From: Limenecus sp048360435
GTDB lineage: Bacteria > Cyanobacteriota > Vampirovibrionia > Gastranaerophilales > Gastranaerophilaceae
Direction of reading: 5' to 3'
DNA: 64,000 nucleotides
Assembly (NCBI GenBank): GCA_048360435.1
Contig: DBGCOP010000003.1
Location: 1-64,000 of the forward strand
Shown: positions 25,184 through 33,274 of the stretch, piece by piece
Position numbering within the stretch: position 1 is the first letter of the stretch
Layout of the letters: the number at the start of each line of letters is the position of its first letter
Translations under genes and position numbers: made by a program
Notes under the pieces: generated by a model
Databases searched by the model: none
The model's input: only the letters and a program-made list of their open reading frames with translations
Told to the model about the DNA's origin: nothing

Positions 25184-26324
25184 CACAAGCCTCTTTTTTC
25201 TTATTAGTTTTTGACAAAAAACTTTTAACAATTTTGGTTTGAGTTTCAAACTCCAGCAAAAATGCATCATGGCCACACGGTGATTCTATTTCACAGAAAG
25301 AAACATCTCTTCCTGCTTTAATCAGAGCATGCACAATTTCTTTTGACTGTGCAGTCGGAAACAGCCAATCACTTGTAAATGACATAACAAGAAATCTCGA
25401 ATTCGTTTTTTCAAATGCTTTTTGCAAAGAGCCGTGTTTTTTAGCCAAGTCAAAATAGTCCACAGCTTTTGTAATGTAAAGATAACTGTTTGCATCAAAT
25501 CTGTCAACAAAGACCTGTCCCTGGTGCTCAAGATAGCTTTCGACCTGAAAATCTATATTAAAATCAAAATTTGGTTTGTCTTTATCCTGAAATCTTCTGC
25601 CAAATTTATTGTGCATAGATTCTTCGCAAAGATAAGTTATATGCCCCACCATTCTGGCAATAGCCAGACCTCTTTCAGGCTGCTTATCTTTATCATAATA
25701 ATCACCACCGTTAAAATCAGGATCAGACAAAATTGCATTTCGCCCAACAGCATTAAACGCAATTCCCTGTGCGGTTAGTCTGCTTGTTGAAGCAATAATT
25801 ATTGTCCCAACAACCATATCAGAATTTGTAATCGCCCATTCAAGAGCCTGCATTCCGCCCATTGAACCGCCTGCTACAATAAGTTTTTTTACACCTAAAA
25901 AATCAACAAGTTTTTTTTGAACTTTAACTGCATCTTCTATTGTAATAACAGGAAAGCTTAAACCGTAAGGTTTACCTGTTTCAGGATTTATAGAGCAGGG
26001 ACCTGTTGTACCAGAACAGCCGCCAAGCATATTTGAAGAAATAACAAAATACTTTGAAGTATCAAAAGCCTTGCCCGGACCAACCATATCATCCCACCAT
26101 CCGGGCTTTTTATCCTCATTAGAGTGATAACCGGCAGCATGAGCATCTCCTGTCAATGCATGCAAAAGCAAAATTGCATTATCCTTTTTTTCATTAAGCT
26201 CACCATAAGTTTCGTAAGCCACCTTTATAGGACCGAATTCAACACCGGACTCTAGTTTAAGTTTTTCATCTATTGTAAAATGCTTTGTTTCTACTATGCC
26301 TGCTGAATTTTCAAAATTTTTCAC
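25176..26324 (-). CDS. metX: Homoserine O-acyltransferase MetX
   Basis: A 382-residue alpha/beta-hydrolase that acylates homoserine (acetyl-CoA or succinyl-CoA donor) at the first committed step to methionine. Visible: AYETYGELNEKKDNAILLLH, the GCSGTTGP oxyanion region, nucleophile motif GGSMGGMQALEW, and the C-terminal catalytic Asp (FTSDWLFP) and His (ESPCGHDAFL). The frame is open to an ATG at 26405, but AGGAGA lies 8 nt before a GTG at 26324 and the family homology starts there, so GTG is chosen. Acetyl versus succinyl specificity is not settled from sequence. Confidence 0.92.
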   Translation of the reverse strand: MKNFENSAGIVETKHFTIDEKLKLESGVEFGPIKVAYETYGELNEKKDNAILLLHALTGDAHAAGYHSNEDKKPGWWDDMVGPGKAFDTSKYFVISSNMLGGCSGTTGPCSINPETGKPYGLSFPVITIEDAVKVQKKLVDFLGVKKLIVAGGSMGGMQALEWAITNSDMVVGTIIIASTSRLTAQGIAFNAVGRNAILSDPDFNGGDYYDKDKQPERGLAIARMVGHITYLCEESMHNKFGRRFQDKDKPNFDFNIDFQVESYLEHQGQVFVDRFDANSYLYITKAVDYFDLAKKHGSLQKAFEKTNSRFLVMSFTSDWLFPTAQSKEIVHALIKAGRDVSFCEIESPCGHDAFLLEFETQTKIVKSFLSKTNKKKEACDD

Positions 26325-26541
26325 AAATAAAATCTCCTGATAATTTAGGTCAATAATATCATAAAGTTTAATCACATATGTTTTCTTCAATAAAAAAGAT
26401 TGCACTTTTTTACAACAATTTATTATACATTGGTCTATTTTATATTTCGCAAAAGACCTTTACACTAACAATGAATAGTCCTTGATGAAGATTTCTGTAA
26501 TAGAAGTCTGAAGGAATATAATTTGAGAGGAGTCATAAAAA

Positions 26542-26850
26542 ATGCTTACAGAAAGATATGCTGACGGGACAAATCAGAGACACCAGATAGAATTTAATAA
26601 TATCAGTAAAGAACTTCTGCCCTGGGTTGAAGATATTGCTGCTGAAAACAACTGCAAAATTGAACGAAAAGAATGGAAAAGTAAATATAACAGTTATGTT
26701 ATTTATGATTATGAACCTTTCTGTTCAGACGGTTTCGAAATAAACCTTGTGCTTTCGTCAATAAGCAGAGAACATCTGGACTTTTTGAAATACCTGTATG
26801 ACAATAAAGTCAACACTATCGAATACCTGAACAACTGTGTAATAAATTAA
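26542..26850 (+). CDS. Hypothetical 102-residue acidic protein
   Basis: A small soluble protein I do not recognise. It has a strong ribosome site (GAGAGGAG, 9 nt before the ATG), an acidic/aromatic composition, no signal peptide and no cysteine motif beyond scattered Cys. Segments such as SKELLPWVEDIAAENNCKIE and FEINLVLSSISREHLDFLKY suggest an alpha/beta fold. It stands alone between metX (divergent) and a convergent secreted-protein gene. No function is proposed. Confidence 0.6.
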   Translation: MLTERYADGTNQRHQIEFNNISKELLPWVEDIAAENNCKIERKEWKSKYNSYVIYDYEPFCSDGFEINLVLSSISREHLDFLKYLYDNKVNTIEYLNNCVIN

Positions 26851-26859
26851 AATCAGTGA

Positions 26860-27789
26860 TTATTTCAATATATGCACATCCTCACGAAGCTGTATGGTAA
26901 ACTGTGAATCTGCCGGAATAGTTATTGATTTCCCTTTATAAAAAATTGCTAACACAGGAGATACTACAAGGTTAACGGCATAAACCAAAGTGCCTGTAAT
27001 TAATGAGAACGGTGTAAGAATGATTTCTACGCCGCTTTCATTTTTTGCAAGATTACAGGTAACTCGCCACATTTTTTTGAAGAATTTTGTGCCCGGCCTC
27101 ATAGCTTTAGGAATACTTTGAAAATACATGCGTTTCCCTTTTATATTATTGAAAAATATTCTCTTGCCATTTGCAACGCTAACTTTTGCATCTATCTCAT
27201 AAGCATGTCCGTTATAAATCATCTGATCAACATTTATAACAATCAAGCCACCATTACCTGTAATATAAGGAGGATGAGAATTGGTTATCCTGCCTTTAAA
27301 AATTGTTCCTGTCGGAATTGTAATGTATCTTGCGGTTTCAGGATATACACTTTTAAAGGAGATTCTTGTTCCTTCCGGTGTATTGCTTGATATAGATTGT
27401 GCAAGTCTAACCTTGAATTTTTTACCCTTTGGAACAATATAAGAATTTTTTAAATTATTTTTGTAATAACTGTTTTTAGTGTTATTAACAACAGACTTTG
27501 ACGGATTCTTCACAGGTGTTTTTGATGGTTTAGCAGCAGGCTTTGTTGAAGGCTTCACAGCCGGTTTTGATATATTTGAAGAAGGCTGTACAGTCGTCTG
27601 CTTAGGTTTTTTAGGTGCAATTTGTGCAGGTGTCTCAGACGGGGAAAAAGCATCAATCGGTCCGTCAGTATATATTTCAAGAGACGGAAGGGTCGGCAAT
27701 TCCGGCAGTTCATCGTCCAATGCATAAGCACTTGAAAAATGTATTGAAAAAAGGCTAAGTAATAAAAAAATTGAAATAATCTTTTTCAT
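26860..27789 (-). CDS. Secreted proline/lysine-linker protein, paralogue of 11593-12357
   Basis: A 309-residue exported protein. The signal peptide (KKIISIFLLLSLFSIHFSSAYA) is followed by a proline- and lysine-rich low-complexity linker (about residues 55-110, repeated KPAVKPSTKPAAKPSK). A beta domain then follows (KKFKVRLAQSISSNTPEGTRIS, ITIPTGTIFKGRI) matching the pattern in the protein at 11593-12357. Near the C-terminus is a hydrophobic segment (LITGTLVYAVNLVVSPVLAIF). The linker suggests spanning the cell wall. I infer an envelope role, perhaps similar to VirB10/TrbI-like beta domains, but no transfer system is present. Function unknown. Confidence 0.7.
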   Translation of the reverse strand: MKKIISIFLLLSLFSIHFSSAYALDDELPELPTLPSLEIYTDGPIDAFSPSETPAQIAPKKPKQTTVQPSSNISKPAVKPSTKPAAKPSKTPVKNPSKSVVNNTKNSYYKNNLKNSYIVPKGKKFKVRLAQSISSNTPEGTRISFKSVYPETARYITIPTGTIFKGRITNSHPPYITGNGGLIVINVDQMIYNGHAYEIDAKVSVANGKRIFFNNIKGKRMYFQSIPKAMRPGTKFFKKMWRVTCNLAKNESGVEIILTPFSLITGTLVYAVNLVVSPVLAIFYKGKSITIPADSQFTIQLREDVHILK

Positions 27790-27849
27790 AACATCAATTT
27801 TAAATCACCCCTGTCAGAAGTCCAGTTTTTTACAAAAATAACTTTCACG

Positions 27850-29187
27850 CTATATTTTAATACTTTTTATAAATTCTTTGTCTTTAAAAATCATTTTTAT
27901 ATAAACTTTTCCAAATATATAATTTTTAACGATTTCCTTTAATCTTTTGCCAAAAGGCTTAATATAAGAAAGCCGTTTTATAACATTTATCAATGAATAA
28001 GACTTTTTCCATAACATTTTATGCATTTTTTCGACAGTTTCCGAAGAGAGTTTCAAAGGTTTGATTACACAATTTTGACAATCGTACAACGAATAATTAT
28101 CTTCAATAATTCGTCCTTCCTCTTTCATTTTTTTATAATAAGAAGTTCCGGGATATGGCGTATTAATAGTATATCTGACATAATCAATATGAGCTTCATT
28201 CACAAAATTCAGCGTGTTTTGCACAAGTGACTCATCATCACCATCAAGTCCAAGAACAAAACTTCCAGTAACTTTAATTCCATAGTCATGAATCTTTTTT
28301 ACTGCACTTTTATATCCATCTGTTTGATTGAAACCTTTTTTAATAGCCTTTATTGATGCTGAGCTTACCGACTCAAAACCAATCAGGACACCTTCACACC
28401 CTGAATCTTTAAGAGCAGAAAGCAATTTTTCATTTTTTGCTATGGATATTGTCATAGGAGCAAACCAACTTTTATTCAAAGGTTTAAGCTTTTCACACAA
28501 TTCAAATAAATATTCTTCATCTTTAGATAAATTTGGATCAGTAAACTCAATGTATGTATCTTTTATCTCTTTTATTTCTTCAATCACATCATCAACAGGA
28601 CGTTGATGATATCCGCAGCATACATAAGGTTGAACACAAAATTCACACACGTTTGTACATCCGTATGTAGCCTGAACCATGTTCAATTCAGTACCGAGAA
28701 AATGTTTTTCTTCATAGATATTTCTTGCCGGATGTACAAAATTTGCAAAAGACATCTCTTCAGGCTGATAATATATCTTTTTCATTGCATTATTTTTAAA
28801 ATCTGAAATTAACTTAGGCAAACTCTCATTAGCCAGACCTGAAATAACGCTATCAAAATAAAGAGTGCATTCCTCAGGGCATAGAGTCGCATGCACACCG
28901 CCTACAAAAACAGGTATATTCTTACTTTTAAAATATCTTGCATATTCCACAGCTTTATTAAAAGTTGATGTCATCGATGAAATACCCACAAGATCAGCTT
29001 TTATTTTCTCTTTGTCAAACTCCTCAACAGTTTCATCATATATTTCCAACTCTATTTCCGGAAAGGATTTTTTTATAATCGCAAACAACATCCCCATTGT
29101 CAGACAATCCGGCATATACTTAAAAAATACCGAACGATTATTGAACGAATATGTATTGCCTTTTGGCATTATCAATGTAATTTTCAT
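27850..29187 (-). CDS. B12-binding-domain radical SAM protein
   Basis: A 445-residue enzyme with an N-terminal cobalamin-binding Rossmann domain (residues about 1-130; DLVGISSMTSTFNKAVEYAR, VFVGGVHATLCPEE) and a radical SAM barrel with the cluster motif YGCTNVCEFC (CxxxCxxC, about residue 175). The later GCEGVLIGFESVS and TGSFVLGLDGDD segments are standard for this class. Members methylate unactivated carbons or rearrange lipids, hopanoids and natural products; the substrate here is unknown. The C-terminal 60 residues are basic and hydrophobic, which may bring it to a membrane. It is monocistronic. Confidence 0.85.
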   Translation of the reverse strand: MKITLIMPKGNTYSFNNRSVFFKYMPDCLTMGMLFAIIKKSFPEIELEIYDETVEEFDKEKIKADLVGISSMTSTFNKAVEYARYFKSKNIPVFVGGVHATLCPEECTLYFDSVISGLANESLPKLISDFKNNAMKKIYYQPEEMSFANFVHPARNIYEEKHFLGTELNMVQATYGCTNVCEFCVQPYVCCGYHQRPVDDVIEEIKEIKDTYIEFTDPNLSKDEEYLFELCEKLKPLNKSWFAPMTISIAKNEKLLSALKDSGCEGVLIGFESVSSASIKAIKKGFNQTDGYKSAVKKIHDYGIKVTGSFVLGLDGDDESLVQNTLNFVNEAHIDYVRYTINTPYPGTSYYKKMKEEGRIIEDNYSLYDCQNCVIKPLKLSSETVEKMHKMLWKKSYSLINVIKRLSYIKPFGKRLKEIVKNYIFGKVYIKMIFKDKEFIKSIKI

Positions 29188-29372
29188 AGAATCACGATTT
29201 GTAAAGTAATATTAAAAAATAATTTCCCTGAAAAGCAATTATATCAATCTTTTTTCAAAAGCACAAAAAAGTTACGAAAAATCTCTAAACTTTTTTAATA
29301 ATATGCCGATAATAATCTTACAGGGAAAAAGCGAAACAAGTAGCCGCTCAAGGTAGTTACAAGGAGTATCAA

Positions 29373-30032
29373 ATGACAAACAGCATTAACTTATACCTGA
29401 ACGGTATGGGTAACAATGTATTTGTACCCGCAACAAACAACACGGTAGTAGAAGAAAAAGTAGACGACTACAACTTTGTAAGCAAGGCCTATGATCCGAC
29501 AATTGAAACAGCTGATGAAGAAGGTGTGGTTCAAGAAGAAGCAAAAGAAGAAGAACCCACTCCACTGCAAAATGTCTGGTCAGGGACAAAAACAATTATT
29601 GGCGGAACAGTTGCCGGAGCAGCAAGTATTGTAGGCGGAGTCGTAAAAGGCTTCTGGGGCAATGCCGGTTCAATGCTTTCCGGAATGGGGAAAAGCCTTG
29701 TCGGCGGTCTCCAAATTATAAGCACACCTATTGTTGGACTTTTCAAAGGGGTCGGTTCAGCCTTTAACAATAGCGTCAATGGCATAAAACAAATTTTCAG
29801 AGGACAAATATTTAAAGGCGTCGGCTCAATAGTTAAAGGTGCCGCAGGCCTCATCACTGAGCCTTTAAAATGGGCATGGGGTGGTGTCAAAAAGGTTGCA
29901 AAAGGTGCGGTTAAGGCAGTCAAAAGCGTTGGCAAAGCAGTAGTATCCGCCGGTAAAGCAGTAGTAAAAGGAGTTGCTTCTGTCGGAAAGGCAATCGGGA
30001 AAGGCATCAAAAAGATATTTAGCGGATGGTAA
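29373..30032 (+). CDS. Cationic glycine/alanine-rich amphipathic protein
   Basis: A 219-residue protein unlike any family I can name. The first 65 residues are acidic (EEEAKEEEPTP region); the rest is a long glycine/alanine/valine/lysine tract with short quasi-repeats (GKAVVSAGKAVVKGVASVGK and similar) ending in a basic, tryptophan-tipped tail (KGIKKIFSGW). It has no classical signal peptide. The strong ribosome site (AAGGAG, 7 nt) supports a real gene. Base composition is visibly more GC-rich than its neighbours. The C-terminal part would form amphipathic cationic helices able to lie on or enter membranes; the acidic N-terminus could act as a neutralising pro-region (inference). Confidence 0.75.
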   Translation: MTNSINLYLNGMGNNVFVPATNNTVVEEKVDDYNFVSKAYDPTIETADEEGVVQEEAKEEEPTPLQNVWSGTKTIIGGTVAGAASIVGGVVKGFWGNAGSMLSGMGKSLVGGLQIISTPIVGLFKGVGSAFNNSVNGIKQIFRGQIFKGVGSIVKGAAGLITEPLKWAWGGVKKVAKGAVKAVKSVGKAVVSAGKAVVKGVASVGKAIGKGIKKIFSGW

Positions 30033-30047
30033 TTTGCATATCAATAA

Positions 30048-30100
30048 AAAACACAAACAAAGTATTGATTAACTAACAAAAAATATTTTGTTTGTGTTTT
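30048..30100 (+). terminator. Inverted repeat after the Gly/Ala-rich gene
   Basis: A perfect 14-bp repeat (AAAACACAAACAAA / TTTGTTTGTGTTTT) with a 25-nt loop begins 15 bp after the stop codon and ends in TTTT. The stem is AT-rich and the loop long, so it is a plausible but weak terminator. It lies just before the start of the next gene and could equally lie in that gene's leader. Confidence 0.5.
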
Positions 30101-30111
30101 ACTTTATTATT

Positions 30112-31587
30112 ATGTCTTTATTGGTAACTTCAAAAAATTTGGCATGCTCTGGAATTAACAGCAATTTTTTAGATAATAAGAAAGAGAAACCGCCAAAACA
30201 GCCGCCAACACAAAACAACATTGCCTTATTTGATATGTTTCATATGAACAGGGCAATGATAAACAGAGTGAAAATTTCTTTTAAAGGCTATTATGGAGAT
30301 TCACAGCCATTAAAAAAACTTTTTTACATTGTTTCAGGAAGAAATGACATATATGAAGATAATTGGACAAAAGAACATATTTATCAGGTTGGCACAAAAA
30401 AATGGATAAATGCTCATCCGGCTGAGCTACTGAAAAGAACCCCCGAGCAGGTAATTCAGTCTGTTTGTACATTAACAAAACCTGACTGCCAATATCCGGG
30501 AATTCCACCATATATTCCTTCACCTAATTTTGGCGATAAATGGGGACGTCGTGCAAATTATATTGAAATCAATCCCAGAATTCTTGCAAAATACGACGGA
30601 GACAGAGTAACAGAAGGTCTTTTAGGCACAATGAAGCTTCTACCTGCTATACCAACTTCGCCAAATTCTTTTGCAAACTGCATAATACTTTCACAACTTT
30701 ATCCAACAATTTATGGTGACGGATATAAATCTGCCGATTCATTATACTGTGCAAATCTTCATACAGGCATAAGCCAAACATTAACAAGTGACGGGCTATA
30801 CGGAAAAATGGGAGCTGATGAACAGGTAAAAGCGTTTAATGACATGGCGCATCTTATGGGCTTCAAAACAGGTTTCAGAATGCCTTTATCTTCAAATCAA
30901 CTTAAAGTTCAAGGCAGAGATTTCAACTGGTACAATCATGAAAAAGCTTTTATCGATGCTTGTGTATGGGGTATAGAGCTTGGCTTTGATGCAATATACT
31001 TTGACAGCGCAAAACATATTACAGATTACAATGGATATTGCGGTTCCGGAGATTTGCCCAATAAAGCACAAATGGCATATATACTTTATGAAATAAGACA
31101 AAAAACGAATAGAAACGATATTGCATTTATTGGAGAAAAATGTGATGATCGATGGGATTACAAAGAAATGGGCTTTACAGCAGGAACAGACTGGGGAAAA
31201 GCAGATAACTTCGAGAGTGTCCGCTGGGAATCTGAAAAGCAGAGATTTTCACCGGAATATGCAGCAGGACCTGAAGTCTCAAACGACAATGATTATGGAG
31301 AAGCAAGTTTTGAAACGAGATTAAACAGAATCAATTCCTGTTTATATGGTTACAACAACATTGGTGAAAAATTGCCGTCTTATATGCAACTTCATGACAT
31401 AATGCCATTATCTCCTTATGTAAATACACATGAACTTATGATGCATACAAAAGAAATGCAAGGCTCTGATGCTTGGACAGAATGTGAACGACACTGGGAC
31501 GGAATTTTTAATACATCACAGGCTGCCACAAATTATAAAAACGATGTTTACCATATTTTTGAAAATGTTATCAGAACATTTGGTTAG
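30112..31587 (+). CDS. GH13-like (alpha-amylase-fold) protein
   Basis: A 491-residue protein from ATG 30112, with no clear ribosome site; an internal ATG giving MINRVKISFKGYYGD (from 30257) is an alternative start. The central part reads like a degenerate alpha-amylase barrel: EQVKAFNDMAHLMGFKTGFR (a GH13 'region I' style helix/strand), LGFDAIYFDSAKHI (region II, with the nucleophile-position Asp), AFIGEKCDD (region III, with the acid/base-position Glu), and LHDIMPLSP, which could be region IV. It has no export signal, so it may act on internal glucan. The N-terminal FKGYYG resembles leaders on other proteins here. Family call is from motifs only. Confidence 0.6.
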   Translation: MSLLVTSKNLACSGINSNFLDNKKEKPPKQPPTQNNIALFDMFHMNRAMINRVKISFKGYYGDSQPLKKLFYIVSGRNDIYEDNWTKEHIYQVGTKKWINAHPAELLKRTPEQVIQSVCTLTKPDCQYPGIPPYIPSPNFGDKWGRRANYIEINPRILAKYDGDRVTEGLLGTMKLLPAIPTSPNSFANCIILSQLYPTIYGDGYKSADSLYCANLHTGISQTLTSDGLYGKMGADEQVKAFNDMAHLMGFKTGFRMPLSSNQLKVQGRDFNWYNHEKAFIDACVWGIELGFDAIYFDSAKHITDYNGYCGSGDLPNKAQMAYILYEIRQKTNRNDIAFIGEKCDDRWDYKEMGFTAGTDWGKADNFESVRWESEKQRFSPEYAAGPEVSNDNDYGEASFETRLNRINSCLYGYNNIGEKLPSYMQLHDIMPLSPYVNTHELMMHTKEMQGSDAWTECERHWDGIFNTSQAATNYKNDVYHIFENVIRTFG

Positions 31588-32237
31588 TTTATTGAATCTG
31601 CATTTTTGTACAAAGGCTTTTTAAATATATCCAATCTTGTCGGAGGCCAAAACAAAAATACAGCTTTACCGATAAATCTTTCTTTCGGCAAAAATCCCCA
31701 AAAGCGAGAATCTTGGGAATTTCCACGATTGTCTCCCATCATAAAATATTGTCCTGCCGGTATTCTCATAGGTCCGCAAAACATATCCGAAGAACATGGA
31801 ATGTAATCATCTTCACTCATTATATATGGTTCATCAAGAGGTTTGTCATTTATATAAACCTTGAACTTACCGTTAACAAATTCCTTGACCTCAAGCTTAT
31901 CTCCGGGGATTCCAATTACTCTTTTTATATATGCAACATCCTTACAGAAAAAACCTGTTAATCTGGCAAAAACAGACCATGCATCAGTTTTTATATCTTC
32001 AGATGGAGGATAAAATACCATCACATCACCTCTTTGCGGTGTTGAATAAAACCTGGAAAAGCGTTCTACAAAAATTCTGTCACCTTCAATTAATGTCGGT
32101 CTCATAGAAGCAGAAGGAATCCAACGGATTTCGCCTATAAAAAATCGTATTATAACAACCATAACAACAACGAAAACTACTGTCTCGATTGTTTCTTTAA
32201 GACCTGCAATTATTTTTTGTTTTGTTTTTTCATCCAT
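31584..32237 (-). CDS. lepB: Signal peptidase I
   Basis: A 217-residue type I signal peptidase that cleaves Sec/Tat leader peptides at the outer face of the inner membrane. One N-terminal membrane helix (ETVVFVVVMVVIIRFFIG) is followed by the catalytic Ser motif WIPSASMRPTL, the Lys motif YIKRVIGIPGDKL, and the conserved FMMGDNRGNSQDSRFWG box. The frame is open further upstream, but the ATG at 32237 (AGGATAG upstream) lies 8 nt after the preceding polyprenyl synthase stop, so the two form an operon. Its end overlaps the convergent GH13-like gene by 4 nt. Confidence 0.95.
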   Translation of the reverse strand: MDEKTKQKIIAGLKETIETVVFVVVMVVIIRFFIGEIRWIPSASMRPTLIEGDRIFVERFSRFYSTPQRGDVMVFYPPSEDIKTDAWSVFARLTGFFCKDVAYIKRVIGIPGDKLEVKEFVNGKFKVYINDKPLDEPYIMSEDDYIPCSSDMFCGPMRIPAGQYFMMGDNRGNSQDSRFWGFLPKERFIGKAVFLFWPPTRLDIFKKPLYKNADSIN

Positions 32238-32244
32238 TGAAATT

Positions 32245-33183
32245 CTATCCTGTATATAAACGGCATAAATTTTTGATTGCTCTTGTATACTGATTATCCT
32301 CAAGAAAACATATATTTTCAATAGCCAAGTTTATATAATAATTTTTCAGAGCTTTTGTTTTTTCAATTGCCTTTGTATTTTTAATATCTTTCAATACATG
32401 TTTTGAGTTTCTGATTTCAGAAATCTTTTTTTCTTCCGCATAATAAATCAATGGGGCACTATAATCCCCGTTTGTTATATCCTCATTCATTTTTTCTTCA
32501 TCTGCAAAATTTTTCAAATCGTTGTCTATTTGAAAAGCTATACCAAAATTTAAAGCAAAATTTCTGATATTTTCACAGTGAACAGGAGCTTGATTTTCAT
32601 ATAAATAACAAGAGACCAGTCCTGTTTCAAAAAGTCTGGCTGTTTTATTTTTTGATTTTTCTATATAATCATCAATTGAAAAAAGCTTGAATCTATTAAA
32701 ATATTGCTCGAGTTCTCCTGTTATTATTTTTGAAACAGCATCTGAATGAAGCTCTCTAATAGCAGAATCATCAACTTTTGCCAGAAGTTTCAAAACAACA
32801 GACAACAAATAATCACCGGCAAGTACAGCCAGTTTGCTGTCATAATCAAAATTGAGAGTATTCCTGCCTCGTCTTAAAATTGAACAGTCTATAATATCAT
32901 CATGAATCAAAGTAGCATTATGAATGATTTCATTGGACAGTGCTAATTTGTAATAAAATTCATCTGTATTTCTACCCAGTGCTTTTGTTAGCAAGAAAAT
33001 CAAAGAAGCACGTATTCTCTTGCCATTACATGAAAAAAACTCTTTTAAAATTGGTACAATTTGTCTACCTTGATTTTCAGACAAAAACAAGTTTGTCTCA
33101 AAATATTTATTCAATATATCTAAATCATCCTGGATAATTTGTATTATGTTTTTATATTGTGATAAAAAATCCGAATCTAACAA
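32245..33183 (-). CDS. Polyprenyl (trans-isoprenyl) diphosphate synthase family protein
   Basis: A 312-residue prenyltransferase homologue making polyprenyl diphosphate for quinones or carrier lipids. The first Asp-rich motif is intact (LIHDDIIDCSILRRGRNTLNFD, about residue 90). The second, usually DDxxD, is degenerate here: QIDNDLKNF near residue 220. AAGGAG at 33190-33195 sits 6 nt before a TTG at 33183, so TTG is the likely start; an ATG at 33237 is possible but unsupported. It may be one subunit of a two-subunit enzyme or have weaker activity. It is followed directly by lepB. Confidence 0.8.
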   Translation of the reverse strand: MLDSDFLSQYKNIIQIIQDDLDILNKYFETNLFLSENQGRQIVPILKEFFSCNGKRIRASLIFLLTKALGRNTDEFYYKLALSNEIIHNATLIHDDIIDCSILRRGRNTLNFDYDSKLAVLAGDYLLSVVLKLLAKVDDSAIRELHSDAVSKIITGELEQYFNRFKLFSIDDYIEKSKNKTARLFETGLVSCYLYENQAPVHCENIRNFALNFGIAFQIDNDLKNFADEEKMNEDITNGDYSAPLIYYAEEKKISEIRNSKHVLKDIKNTKAIEKTKALKNYYINLAIENICFLEDNQYTRAIKNLCRLYTG

Positions 33184-33274
33184 AATATTCTCCTTGAGGA
33201 TATTATACCTGAAACTTTTCTTTAATAAATAATACAAACAAGCAATTTTTTTTATTCAGAAGTGTTGAACAAAT

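Noticed and set aside
26325..26541. Possible SAM riboswitch or operator upstream of metX
   Set aside because: I looked for the conserved stems of known SAM riboswitches and found none; only AT-rich sequence is present. A regulatory site may exist but I cannot support one.
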